A stretch of 64,000 nt of DNA, from NCBI GenBank assembly GCA_023078685.1, contig JALGAS010000002.1, positions 3,348,001-3,412,000 of the forward strand, read 5' to 3'. Below the pieces are notes generated by a model that was not told the origin of the DNA, did not search any database, and worked only from the letters and a program-made list of their open reading frames with translations. Position 1 is the stretch's first letter. Every line of letters starts with the position of its first letter. Positions 33,653 to 45,370 of the stretch are shown one piece after another. A program made the translations under genes and the position numbers. The stretch comes from Neopestalotiopsis rosae (lineage: Eukaryota; Ascomycota; Sordariomycetes; Amphisphaeriales; Sporocadaceae).

Positions 33653-35255
33653 TTAATTCAAAGAATCCCGGATCTTGATGGCAATGTTCAAGTCGAGCGG
33701 CTTCCTCAAGAAACCTTCACGAGTGTCCATGTGGTCCTGTCTGAGGTAGACGTCGTATCTGCGTGCCCACGTGGCCACAATCATCTTCATCTCCATCTCG
33801 GCCACATTTCTGCCAACGCAGGCACGGGGTCCGTAGCTGAAGGGAATGAAGGCGTTCTTCTGGCGGTCGGTCAGCTTCTCCCACCGGTCGGGGTTGAACT
33901 CCATGGCGTCGGGACCCCAGATCTCGGTCGAGTGGTGGATCGTGTAGGTAGGGACGCTGAGTACGGTGCCGGGCGGGAAGTAGTGGCCGTTCAGGTGTAC
34001 ACCCTTGCCGTCGTAGGGAATCTGGCGGGGCAGTCCAATGCCGGAAGTCGAGTGGTGGCGCAGAGTCTCGTTGATAACCCGCTCCATGTAGGGCAGGTTG
34101 CGAACCATTTCGTAAGAGGGCACAGCGACATCATTGGGGATAGCGGCATCAAGTTCTGCCTGCAGCTTTTGCAGGACACCGGGAGTTCTGACAACGTGGT
34201 AGAGTAGAGCGCAGGAAGAGTTGCTAGTGGTATCGGATCCGGCAATGAGCTGCGTCAGGGCCTCGGCGGTCAGCTCCTCGATACCGAGGGGCTGACCCTT
34301 TTCGTCACGACCCTCCTGCAGACGGGCCAGGAGATCCAAGCGCTCAATCGGGGGCGGGTTGTCCAGACGGGCCTTGACACGAGCAATGGCAATTCCGGCA
34401 AGGTTCTGCACGGCTTCGGCGCCCTGGCTGAAGAAGGGGTCGGGGATCCAGGGGGCGTAGGGCTTCAGGTCAGGCAGTATACCCAGGGTTGCCGAGACTT
34501 CACCACGACGGTTGAGAATCTCGACGGCGGGTGCGTATGAGGGAGGTGCATCAGGAGAAGAGCGAATCTCGGCAATATCAGCGCCGGCTTCGAGCATACC
34601 AAAAGGTGCACCAAAGGCGAGATCACCAATGGTGTCAAAAGCCACGTAGCTATCAGATTGTTAGTCATCAAGTATATTGTTACGAAGAAATGAGATGAAA
34701 TTCTTACTTGAACCAAGACAGACATTCAACATGAGCATAACCATCAGCGCGGCGCTGCTGCTTGGCGAGTCCATCCCATTTCTTGACAAAGAGCTCCAAG
34801 TTTCCGTGGATATACGGCTCAAACTGGCCAATAGACTTGGGGGCAAAAGTGTGAGACACAATCTTGCGCTTGCGCGTGTGCTCGGCGCGGTCCCTGGTGT
34901 TGAAGAGACCGCGGCGGATCGAGACAAAGGCGTCGTAGAACTCGGACTTTAGGAATCCGTTGCCGTGGCCGTAAATGGCCTGGATGGCGGCGTCGTCGGC
35001 GATGCTGACATGGTTGGGCTGGATGCGCACCACGGGGCCGAGCTTCTTGTGCAGCTCGTCGACAACCTCGTAGCGGTTGCCGCCGCGCCGGACCACGGAG
35101 AGCAGCCACAGGTTTGAGAATTGAGCCGGGAACGGGGCGGGAATGCCCCGAAGCTTGCCATAGGTGAAGAAGTACGGGAGGACGTAGTACAGCACCAGTG
35201 CGACGGGTGCCAGTGCCAGCGTCCAGGGCGATGCGAGCAGGTGAACCACGGCCAT
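33653..35255 (-). CDS. bphA: Benzoate 4-monooxygenase, cytochrome P450 family CYP53
   Basis: Two exons on the minus strand, 35255-34708 and 34649-33653, give 514 aa. An N-terminal membrane anchor (LALAPVALVLYYVLPYF) leads to the conserved CYP53 stretches YGKLRGIPAP, LWLLSVVRRGG, FDTIGDLAFGAPFGMLE, the I-helix AGSDTTS (319-325), ETLR (377-380), FNPDRW and the haem loop FSYGPRACVGRN (Cys460). The CYP53 family hydroxylates benzoate to 4-hydroxybenzoate, the entry into the protocatechuate/beta-ketoadipate route, and some members also O-demethylate methoxybenzoates. I chose the ATG at 35255; no in-frame ATG lies closer upstream. The enzyme is ER-bound and needs a P450 reductase. It is convergent with the ACS-type transporter. 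All catalytic motifs are intact. Confidence 0.93.
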
Positions 35256-36596
35256 GATGACGACAGATCCAATCACCAACGGTGACGCAGCTGCGTTGTG
35301 TTAGTGCGGCTAAGTGCAGTATAGGCCTGAACTGCTGTTGGTGCGTTTAGACCTTATCAGCTTTGAAGAATAAGAAGAAAAATTTCTGATGCGTGATTAT
35401 TGTCAAGACCCATTCAATGATTGAAGGGTTGAAGAATAAAAAAAGATTCAAAGAACTAGGCCAGTGCCTCTCGATGGATGAAATTCCCCAAGATGTTGAA
35501 ATCTCAAGGGTTCAAGCCGACCTTTTTCAAGTTTTATGGTTTCTCTCGACTCGTCGTCTTATTCCCTACAGACGGTCTCGTGCCACCCTTGTTTGATGAG
35601 AGAAACAGTTGCAGGCTTAGCATTCCTTCTCCCCGCATCTTGGAGAAAATTAGCGTGTTGGCAGTCAAGGCAGTTCCACTATGAGAAAAGCGTCTTTGCA
35701 CGCACCGTCATTGGCCGTGGTCATCACGATGGGTTCGCTTGTTTTGTGGAGGACCGGCCGCTAAGAGGGCTTAGGCTCCGGCACTGAAAATCGGCAGTGA
35801 GCCTCACTCTGGAGCTGGAGTCGCTAAGAGTCTGGGGAACGCCGTGATGCTGCATGGCGTTCCCTTCCTTCCGCTCGTGTTCCGTCTTTTTTTGACCTTG
35901 CCTTGTCCTCGTTTAAAGGCTTTTCCCTTACCGCCCGTTCTTTTGTCAAATGTCCGTGAGGCGAACCTTCGCGAGTTCGCTCTTTCGCGTGCTCATGCGA
36001 CCCCAGTCCATCGTGGGGAAGGGATATAATATCGGCAATCAATGGTATACCTTTTTTTGCAGGCGTGCCTCTCCCGCCCACGCCTTGGCGGATATAGTGC
36101 AGTATAACCCCAGCGTCGAGCCTCTCCAAACGAGTAAGCTTCAGTCAATTCGTCTGTCCTGCCCATACAGCGTATGCCTATTTGAACATTCCTCTCCACA
36201 GTGCACGACATCGAATCAAATCTAGGGACTTGGCACTGCGCTTTGCGTCCAACTCGCGAAGACGCGAGGCATCTTGGATCTGGTTCCCGAGATTCACTCC
36301 CGATGTCAGTCACAAGGATGAGCAAGATCTGCATCGTTTATGGAATAGTGCACACGTCAAAAATAGCAGTCCGTGTCAAGAATATGTAGCTTTGATGATA
36401 ATAACCCTATTTTCCACGTGTCTACCCAGATACTATACTAATTTCTCACGAATACTAAGATTAAGTCTAAATGTCAATGAAATATTGTCTGTCCCTCTGT
36501 TTTCCCATATCACCGCTATTAATTTTTGCCATGTTCGCCTGTGGATAGTCCTAACACTCTCTTGGATATGCAAGTCCATTGACCGACGACCATCGT
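35256..36596. other. Intergenic region
   Basis: 1.34 kb between the CYP53 promoter and the 3' end of the monocarboxylate-type transporter. Open frames on both strands overlap without domain sense. No repeat or RNA gene is seen. Confidence 0.4.
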
Positions 36597-38181
36597 TCAA
36601 CACCTCACTCTCAGCTCCCACCCAGCCTTCTTGACGCGCGCCGTGACCACCAGTACACATGCCACGGCCATGACGCAGGCGGCCCAGATCTCGGGAGCGA
36701 GGAACGATCCCCCGTCCGAAGTCTGGAGCGCTCCTCCCAGCGGGGGCCCCGTCAGCGACGCGATCGACACGATGCCAAAGCCCATGCCGATACGCGCCCC
36801 GACCATGCTGAGCTTGGGGGTGATGCTCGCCAGGCTCGTGGGGATCAGCGACTGCGTGGCCCCCGAGGCGGCGCCGAAGAAGCAGGCAAATATGTAGTAG
36901 CCGGTAATGTCGTGCACGGCCAGCCAGCTGAACGCCACAATGGTCCATATGAAGAGGATGGGCACCTGAACGTTGACGGGCCCGATGCGGTCGGCGATCA
37001 GGGGCACGGCGAGGCGCATCGGTATGCCGACCGCGTTGATGATGATGGTGAGAATAGTCGATGACGAGTAGGAAAGTCCCAACGTTTCCCTACCATACGA
37101 GCCGATCTGTAAGTAGAGGTGAGTTTGTGTCGCATTACTGATTCGCATTTTTTGAAGAAAGTAGCAGTATAGGGTATCACGGCAGTGGGGCACTTACATA
37201 GTAGAAAGTATAATAGTTTGCCCACATGGCGAAGAAGATGGCAAAGGTAAAGGCAAGAAACACGGGATCCTTGAGGGCAGTCACATCAACCAATGGCCCC
37301 GACTTTCGTGGTGGCAATCTAGGCTTCAAGAAGGTCAGGGCGACAAGTAGACATGCCAAGTTTATAAAGCCGAGAACCCTGGCCGTCCATCCGAATCCAA
37401 CCTGGGGAAGCATTTGACGAGCAATGACTGGGTATATGGCTCCTCCCAGCGAGTTGCCAGTTGTGACGAGTCCAACAGCGATGCCTCGCCTCTTGTCAAA
37501 GTACGTGGTAATCATGGCCAAGGTGGGCGTAAAGAAGATTCCGTTTCCCAATCCGGTGAGGACGCCCTGGGTCAGCATGAGTTGCCAGTACTTGGTAGAT
37601 ATACTCATCATGAAGACACCGAGAACCTGGATCGTGGCTCCGACGATGAAAGTCGGGTAGAAGAAGCCGGCATCCAGTAATCGTCCAGTCAGGACACCGA
37701 GAGACAGACTCAGGAAGATCTGTACGGAACCGATCCATGATATGGCTGATGCTGAAACCGGCAAGACTCCAGTGTAGTAATTCTGGAAAGCACCAAAGGC
37801 GTTCACATAACCCCAAGTCGTGAAGATGACCAAGAATCCACAGGCGACCTGTGTCCAAGCTCTAAGGCCACCGTCTGGAGGCGGTGGTGGTTCGTCCCGG
37901 ATTCTGGTCGAGAGGCGAGACAAGACATTGTTGAGGGTGTTGCTGGCCGTTCTCCTCAGGTCCCCAGACGCCCGCGTGTTTGACTTTTCACTCATTCTCG
38001 ATTTCCTCGTAGTCTGTCGTTCAATCTCGTCGGATAGCCTGTGGATGGAGTCCTCTTCGTCCGAGTGTGATGAGCCATTGTCGGTCGAGGCAACGGAAGA
38101 CGGTCCTGCTCCGTAGGCATTATGCACAGTCACATCATTCTTTTCAGACAGATGCATGGGATCACTGTTGTGAGAGGCCAT
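36597..38181 (-). CDS. MFS monocarboxylate-type transporter
   Basis: Two exons on the minus strand, 38181-37198 and 37106-36597, give 497 aa. A long hydrophilic N-terminus (about residues 1-100, Ser- and charge-rich) is followed by PPPPDGGLRAWTQVACGFLV, the fungal MCT-family signature at helix 1, then WGYVNAFGAFQNYY, GLGNGIFFTPTLAMITTYFDKRRGIAVGL at helices 4-5, and GFINLACLLVALTFLKPR. The second exon carries helices 8-12. Such proteins resemble mammalian monocarboxylate porters and yeast Mch-type proteins, and carry short organic acids or unknown small metabolites. Location is plasma or vacuolar membrane. The substrate is not predictable; its closeness to CYP53 makes an aromatic or dicarboxylic acid conceivable. 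Confidence 0.92.
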
Positions 38182-39853
38182 TGTTCTTTTGGTTCTTTTT
38201 CTCTCTCTTCTCTTCTGCTTCGTACAAGTTCTTCTTGTTGTCTCTCTGGGGAAAGATGGTAAACATGTACAGAGTAGCGGATGGGGAATGAGTAGGTAGT
38301 GATATGATGATTTCTGTGTTTTTGTGTTTTATTCCATTTCCTTAATGACGGGCGTCTCCTGACCAGCAGCTATGATGCACGACCATTGCAGGTTTTCTAC
38401 AGATTCCCAACTACTACGAGACGGTGAGAGAGGGCGTAGGGCGTGGGTTTTATTTCCGGGGATTCGAGAAAATACTGCAGAGAAAAATCCATCGCAGTGG
38501 CTCCGCCTTCGGACGTGGTTCCCACTGCGCTTCTCGCATTAGGCAGTTTCATTTGCGCAACAGGCCTCAGCAGCGGGATCTGTGATGTGCACTGAGCCCA
38601 AACTTTTAGTGGATCTAGTCGAGTGTTTTCAGCCCAACTCCAGTCTTTCAGCGCCTCCTTAGGGGGACGGCCTGGCCTGTGGACTGCAGACTGCTCCCGC
38701 CCACAAGGAGGAGCTCCTTCTCCTTCTTGCCGTGACCCCCACGAATGCCTTTACCTTAGTAGCATGGATCCATCGCGGGCAGTCGGCTACAACCCCATTG
38801 TGACCTTGGGATGTCGTCGGGTCAAATGTCAAGCAAGGGATTGCCAAGCAGCACCTGTAGTGGTACACGACTATATTGAATATGATCATCTTTAGGTGGT
38901 CAGCCTGACGGCAATAATTCATGGAAATACCTGCCGACGTGCATGGATATTTACATGAAGTTGCAATAATTACTGCTTGCCATTGGTCGTACTGCAAGAG
39001 CGCTAATGTCGGGTCAGACAGGTCACTGCACTGAGCAAAGTCCAATACTCGGGTTTGTCTTCCTGAAAATGCAACTTGGACACACTCGAGGTCCGATGAC
39101 ACGGACACGGGCCGACGGTTTGACTGATAACGGTAACACTATTACTCAAGCGCAGGATAATGATAGCCATCGGCCGCCGTCCTCGGTGGCAAACTCGCAC
39201 TGCGACAATCTACAAACCTACTCACAGACATCTCTATGACCCAAGCATGCTCAAGTATGAGAAATACTATCAACTGTCAATAATTCACTTTTTTTCTCCT
39301 TATTTTTTCTTCCTCTTCAATCACCATTCCATTCTGGCGAATCCCCCCAAGCAGGTGGCAAACCGGTAAACACCTTACCCGGCGGTTTGGGACGGATCTC
39401 GACTCGGCACACGCCCTAAGCCCAACTCATTCACAGCTGACTTTCATGTTCTGCACCCAAACTCTCCTTGCGTGGCTAGATCGTGTATGTGCCAGTGCGA
39501 TGCATGTCATCACCTGCATTGCCATCCAAATGTGGTAGGTCATAAATGATTGCTTAGGTAATTTGGGTCGGTTATACCACAATGGTACAAACACGGTGAA
39601 TCGGCACGATTTGCTTGAGTCTTCCGACATCCGATCATTCAATACCTGTGAGGACAAAAGTCGATCATTTGAGCGTACTGTACAGAGCACAGGCATAGCA
39701 GGTCCAGTGACGCAATATTCGCTAGAAATTGATTCTGCCAGAAAATAATCGCCTCGGACGAATTCGATCCAACACAATCCATGTACAACCATCAGAAATC
39801 TAAAAACTGTCTTCATCTATTTACAAGTTTGGCCTCTCACTTCCGGCCAACTC
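38182..39853. other. Intergenic region
   Basis: 1.67 kb. The first 200 bases upstream of the MCT-type ATG are strongly purine/pyrimidine-biased (ttttggttctttttctctctcttctcttc on the plus strand), a likely promoter or 5' UTR. The remainder has only short frames. Confidence 0.4.
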
Positions 39854-41800
39854 TCAACCTATCCTGTCCAACTCGGCCCGCAAAGCCAAGTTCTTGATCT
39901 GTGTCGCCCGCCCGTCTTCGTCAACAGTGAAGACAAACTGATCCAGCGGCATGTCTGCGTAGACGGCCGCAGTCTGGCTGACCCATGAACCGCAGTCCGT
40001 GCTAAACATCTTGCCCGTCTCGTCCGTCGCGTCCAGGTTCTCGACCACGGCCTTGAAGGCCACCTTTTTGGTCGCGTTGCCGCTGCCGTCAGCGGTGCTG
40101 CCGGATTCCAGTCCCGTCGGGTACAGCCGGATCGCCGGCGCCGTGACGTTGTAGTTGAGCGTGTACCGCACCGCGATCGGAATCATGTCCGTACCGTTGC
40201 TCACCCAGCTCTCCACCCCGAGGCCCGGCCGCGAGCTGTCCGTGCTGAGCACGATGCTGCTGTTGTTGGTCAGGCCGGACTCGGGGTCCGTCTCAGAAGA
40301 GAGCTCATAGGTCCCGGCGTAATTCTTGTCCGCCTGCAGCCGCGCCACCTCCTCGAGCGCCGGCAGCATGACGCCGCCGATCAGGTCGGCCATGTCCCAG
40401 TTGGCGTTGCCCGGCCACGTGCCCGCCAGCAGCGCCGAGATGCCCACGTCGTAGTCGGGCAGCAGGACCAGGAGCGACTGGTACGCGTTGATGCTGCCCG
40501 CCTTGCCGTACGAGTCGACGACGCGGTTCGTGTCGGGCGCGAGCTGGATGCGCCGGATGCCCCACGGGTAGCCGACGCTGGCCACCAGCTCCGACGTGAG
40601 CGCGGCCGGCTGCAGCCAGCGCCGCGTCGTGGCTCGCGACAGCAGCGTGGACCGGAAGATGGCGCGGCCGAGCGACGATAGGTCCGAGACGGAGGCGTAC
40701 ATGTTGCCCGTGCTAACAGATATCAAAGTCAGCTTTCGTTCACATCACTGATTGAAAGACGTGGCCCCGTGTGATCCAGTGCAGTCGACGAGATGAATTG
40801 AACACGTACGGACTTGCTTCTCCCAGGCTAAAGGCCCAACCCCAATTGTTACCGTTTGGCACGATTCCCGGCGAACCACTGGGCGGCATGCTATAAAAGG
40901 TGTGATTGAGACCCAAAGGCTTGATGATGTCGTTCTCCAGCATGTCCTCAAACGGCCTCCCTGTGATGTTCTCGAGCGCATATGCCAAAAGCTGGTAGCC
41001 GAGGTTGCTGTATCCCGGTGTCGTGTACGGTGCCCAGGACGGCGGCACGAGTTTCAGGCCGTCCATCAATTCTTGCTGATGTTCAGTCTTCGCGATTTCT
41101 CTTCATTACAGGGAAGACACTTACGGTTTCTTGAACATAGATAGTACTCGCCGCACGGCGGTACCAGAGCCAGAGGTGCCGGTGGGAAACCTTGCGACAT
41201 GAGCAGTGTCTGGTTATTCTCCTGCGTCAGCTCTCCCATGATGGCATAGTCCCTGATGATACCAGACATTTGGCTGGCCAGACCGCCAAGCGTGACTTCG
41301 CTCCAGTCCACATTGGTGATGGGATCAAAGTCAGAGTCGCCTTCCTTGGCTAATTGAGCAAGCCGTGGGAGATAGTCCGTGATTGGCGCATTCCAGTATC
41401 TGTCTCCCGCCTCGACGAGAAACGTCAATATCGTGAAGATCTTGGTCACGCTTCCCAGTCGATATATCGTGTTCCCATCGACGACGCTGACCCAGGACGT
41501 ATTGACGTTGGGCGCCGTGTGGTAGTTCTCCCATACTGGTTGGTCGCCATCGTCCGAGGTCGAGAAGAGTTGCACAGACCAAGAAGTTTGATTCGGGTTG
41601 TTGGCGGGATCACTCGTATAGCCGGCGAATGCAGAGTTCAGGCTTGCCACCGCCTGATTGATGGTATCCGACGATGCGAGATTTGTAGGTTTGGGGAATA
41701 CTGGGCCCAGGTAGGGACAATTGGGTAGCTCGGCCAGGACCACGGCCACCTGCGCTGCCACGGCAAGAGGAGCTGCGAAACGACTCCCAAGCCGCACCAT
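39854..41800 (-). CDS. Secreted beta-lactamase-like serine hydrolase
   Basis: Three exons on the minus strand, 41800-41125, 41071-40810 and 40712-39854, join in frame to 598 aa. The start at 41800 gives a signal peptide-like N-terminus (MVRLGSRFAAPLAVAAQVAVVLA). The penicillin-binding/class C beta-lactamase fold is shown by the nucleophile motif SVTK (Ser117) and the Y-x-N motif YSN (about 246-248). SPTGNMYASVSDLSSLG, completed across intron 2, is the conserved segment after the active site. A C-terminal beta-rich extension (about 430-598) with many N-x-S/T sites follows, as in fungal beta-lactamase-related esterases. Likely activity is hydrolysis of an ester or amide outside the cell; true antibiotic resistance is not implied. 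Natural substrate unknown. Confidence 0.9.
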
Positions 41801-43339
41801 CCCGTCTGATGTTTTGTCTGTTGTGCAACGAATGTGTTCAAAGGCCAAGCATTGAGATGGTGATGAAACGAGCTGAGAAACGGTCCGCTTTGAATCTGTG
41901 CGTCATTAGTTCAACAGACTGGGCGACTTTCGCAACTGAGAAACACCAGATAAGAAAAACAGCATGACGATCATAGATCAGAAAAGACAAAGCTCTGTCG
42001 CTCGTAGAGCAATACAATCTTTGTCGCAGCTGCTGAATGCACATTAACATGTTGTCATTTGCGATCCACCACACGACACACTATCTAGTTGTGTACCGTT
42101 GCAGAAGGTCAAGACACGGAGCGAATATCATAGTATCCTAATTGGGTACTCCCCCTGACGCAATAGTATCCAGTCGTTGAACCCCTCCAGCCTACCCGGT
42201 TGGCTGATCATCACAAATGCCGTGCGACTATAACTGCGATCTGCAGCGTCATTGGTCGGCGCGGTTGTGCCCAGCTATAGGGGTCTCTCAATCTGTAACT
42301 GCGGCGCTTACGCAATATGGCAACCGACTCCGAGCTGATCACCTGCTTGGCAAACAGGAACACCTCTGAAATGTGAGAGGTTTCCCCACGTTTTGCTCGT
42401 CTTAATTAAAGCAGCTGCAAACTCGGAGGTTATAGATAAGGAGGCATGTAACCTCTTTGTCTTTTCTTTTCTTCCTCTTCCCGGGTATCGATGCGAATCC
42501 AATCGCATGTGCACAATCGTCTGCCAGTCACCCGTGCTGCCCAGAAGAATTTGAAACTCTATTTGAGATGAAAAGGTATACGGGCCGTGAATTTGATTGC
42601 ACCATCCTTTCCTGGGAGCCTCCCAAACCAGTTGAGTCGATTTTATTGCTCTGTTTCTATCGCAATCTCGTACTCCGCCGAGCCGCTTTCCCAGGCGAAT
42701 GCAACACACTTTCGAGGTCATGGGCGGCATATAGTAGTTCTCGAGATCTTAGGTCCAGCAAATCATGGCCATAGCCTTCAATTTTATCATAAGTGTCTGC
42801 GCTATTAATATCCTTTAAAAAATCATTGAAGGGTGTCTTCATATATTATTCAGTCCTTGTCGTGCCCATTTCCCGGGCTGTGAACAGCCAAGAATAACAT
42901 CGTTGGGACAAGCCTTTTCTACCATAACAAGTACTCATGTCGCAATCCGTGTTTTGTTCCTCTGGATTACTCCACATATTCCAGTGAAGATACAATTATC
43001 TGGTCTTGCAATTTCGCATGTTGTCGAAATCACATTGCAAAATTTCAAAGTTAATTAGTTGCATCCAAAAGTCAAGACCATGATCAGCCGCCCCAATCGC
43101 GCTGATGTCGTGCTCTAGATTCATTTCTGCATATTATCCTATCTATAGTGACATACATAGTGAGGGCCTTTGACGTGTGATCATCGAGGTAACCAAGATG
43201 TTACCATATTCCGCCATCTTGGAAACGCTTCCAAGAAAAGCCTCATCTCGCCGCTCATCCGATGGTCTGGTTCACGTGGGTGCCATTGCCTCGGAAACAT
43301 TCCTAGCCATTCATCCAAGCATGGTGTTGCATTCTGATA
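41801..43339. other. Intergenic region
   Basis: 1.5 kb upstream of the beta-lactamase-like gene. Open frames on both strands between 42300 and 42850 overlap and show no domain. No RNA gene or repeat is seen. Confidence 0.4.
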
Positions 43340-43424
43340 CTCTAGATTGCAAAAGATAGCAGACATGAGTTCTCTTGGATATTAGCCGCAAAATGAAGTC
43401 GCCAATGACCCCCACGACGGCCGG

Positions 43425-44673
43425 TTAAAATGGAAAAGGGCTGAGTCGGAGCTGCAGTGCTGGATATCTGGGACAGCAAGCTGTACGTGCCGACAAGAAT
43501 TTTGTTCTTGTCACCCGCTTGGCAATCTTGGTGGAAATATTCGATGAACGCCTCTCTTGAATGGTGCGGGCGCAACTGCACCGTTGGTGTGATGGGCAGG
43601 TCTCCGTGGAAAAGGAGAATGCGACAGCTGCAAAGTCCCAATACTGACTGCGAGCCCCATCAATGTCTAAATGTTTGTTGCGTAAGAACACGTTTCTCGT
43701 GTCATCAATCATTTGATCGAGAATCTCCTCCAGCCTCTCCCGCTTCCAGCTGCCGTCAATTATCTTGTCGATCTTCTTATGATAGGCTGTTTCCTTGAAA
43801 CCCTCAGGGTCTCGGACGACCGTATCCAAGGCGCCTTCGACCCCGTCTCTCGTGAAATCCAAGTCACCACCTTCCTCGTGCCATTTCGCCGTTCAAGTAC
43901 AGCAACATTAAGCTGGACGTGGAGACTGAGGGCGGTCTACAAAGGTGCCTGTCAGAATGTATTGTGGCAATGCACATGAATGTTTTACCCAGTCCCATCT
44001 GGTCCGCCATACCCGCCGCACTGATCGTTGCGTCTGGATAGCGAATGAGCACCCACAGAACCATTGCCGCCTGGTAGGCGAAGAGTTCCACTTCCAAGCC
44101 TGGAATCCTGAAACTTGCGTTGGCAGGATTGTCGAGGTCGGTCGTGTCTTTCATGAAAACCTCGCACACATTATGCCAAAATGTATGTTGACATTCCATT
44201 ATCATGGAATCTTTTCCGACGAGGCTTGTTCCACACACCAGCACTTGTTGCCGTCTGTAATATGTGAAGCTGAATGGAAGGGGCATTTCGTGTCACTTTT
44301 GGTCTCGAGTTCAAGATAACCCTCGAAGTCCTCTATCTCTTCGTCCTTTTCTTCCAAGACCTTCGTTCGGATTTTCGGCCTCGTCTCTCGGGTCTTCTTT
44401 ATGCCCAAAGAGGTCTTGGAGATCATTTGAAGGCTTACCAGAAAGGTTTGACTGCCCTTCCGTTCTCTGCTTCAACTGGGCGTTCTTCTGTTGTAGGATC
44501 TCTTGGTGCCAGAGTGTAAGGGTGCCGGAAATCAACAGGACATCGTATGGAGGTGAATTAATCGGCAGCTGTAACGCATGCCGCATGTTGCTAACTCGGT
44601 AGGCATCTTCCATTGGGGACCTCATTCTCGACGGCGGGCGCCGGGTCGAAGCAGGGCGAGGTCTTGACGACAT
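43425..44673 (-). pseudogene. Broken SNF2-type helicase fragment
   Basis: Coding-like pieces occur in three minus-strand frames. The best one (44286-43864) has FRIPGLEVELFAYQAAMVLW followed by the Walker A motif ADQMGLGKT, the typical start of the SNF2/DEAD-like ATPase domain in fungal SNF2-family proteins. An upstream piece (from 44673) may join it through an intron with a GTAAGC donor near 44447 and TAG acceptor near 44333, giving NLSEDFEGYLELETKSDTKCPFH. I find no clean junction between 44270 and 44200. Downstream of the Walker A motif the frame closes within about 35 residues; a further piece (43862-43425) lacks helicase motifs. The Walker B and motifs III-VI are missing, so I read this as a truncated or decayed gene. 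An intact gene with unusual introns is less likely. Confidence 0.5.
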
Positions 44674-45370
44674 CTCGTCGAATCGAGGACTTACTGAGTC
44701 TTGAAGTGTGAGTCTATGGTTGACTTACGAGTCGTTCGTGAGTGTAGGCAATGGTAAAGTGCTGTAAGGGAGTTTCCGTTGCTGTAAGCAGATGGGTGCT
44801 GAAAGCGAAACCGAACTCGTGACCAAGTCTCAGTCCTTATTCATAGAGGGTCGATATTGAGGAACAGTCCCCGAAACCCCTGGTTCTCTGCCGCACGCAG
44901 CTCTGATAAGTCGCGCCCGAATGCGTCGAGCAGCCGAGTCGTTCTGTGGCGACTTGCGGAAAAACCGCCGGAACTTGTCGAATATGGTCGAACCTCGTGC
45001 TTCGATTTTGAAAACGGTGCTAAGAGTTCCGTCTGCTAATCGCATCTACACCACGTCAAAGGCCTTAGTCGACTTGATCTTCCGATTCTAGAATCCGCAT
45101 CGTCGGAATGCTTGCTTAAGACGAGCAACACAGAGAAAGTCTCCGAAACTTTAGGTTGGAAAGGGTCCGGCTCGACGTAGGTCTCGTTGGCCCTCAGAGT
45201 CTCCTCAACGTCGTCCTCGGCCGGCTAGAGATGCGACCTTGTCCTTGGCTCGCTGGACTATGCCGCACCAGAGATGAGCATACGCAAGGAGCAGAGACTC
45301 CCAGTTCTCTTTGGAGAGGTAGCCCCGATCAGCCGAGGCTTTTCCGCATTTTCTTATTAACCTATCTAGC
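44674..45370. other. Intergenic region with weak ORFs
   Basis: About 700 bases. A minus-strand frame at 45045-44830 (FDKFRRFFRKSPQNDSAARR) reads like possible protein but has no partner exons that I can find. Nothing else is supported. Confidence 0.3.
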
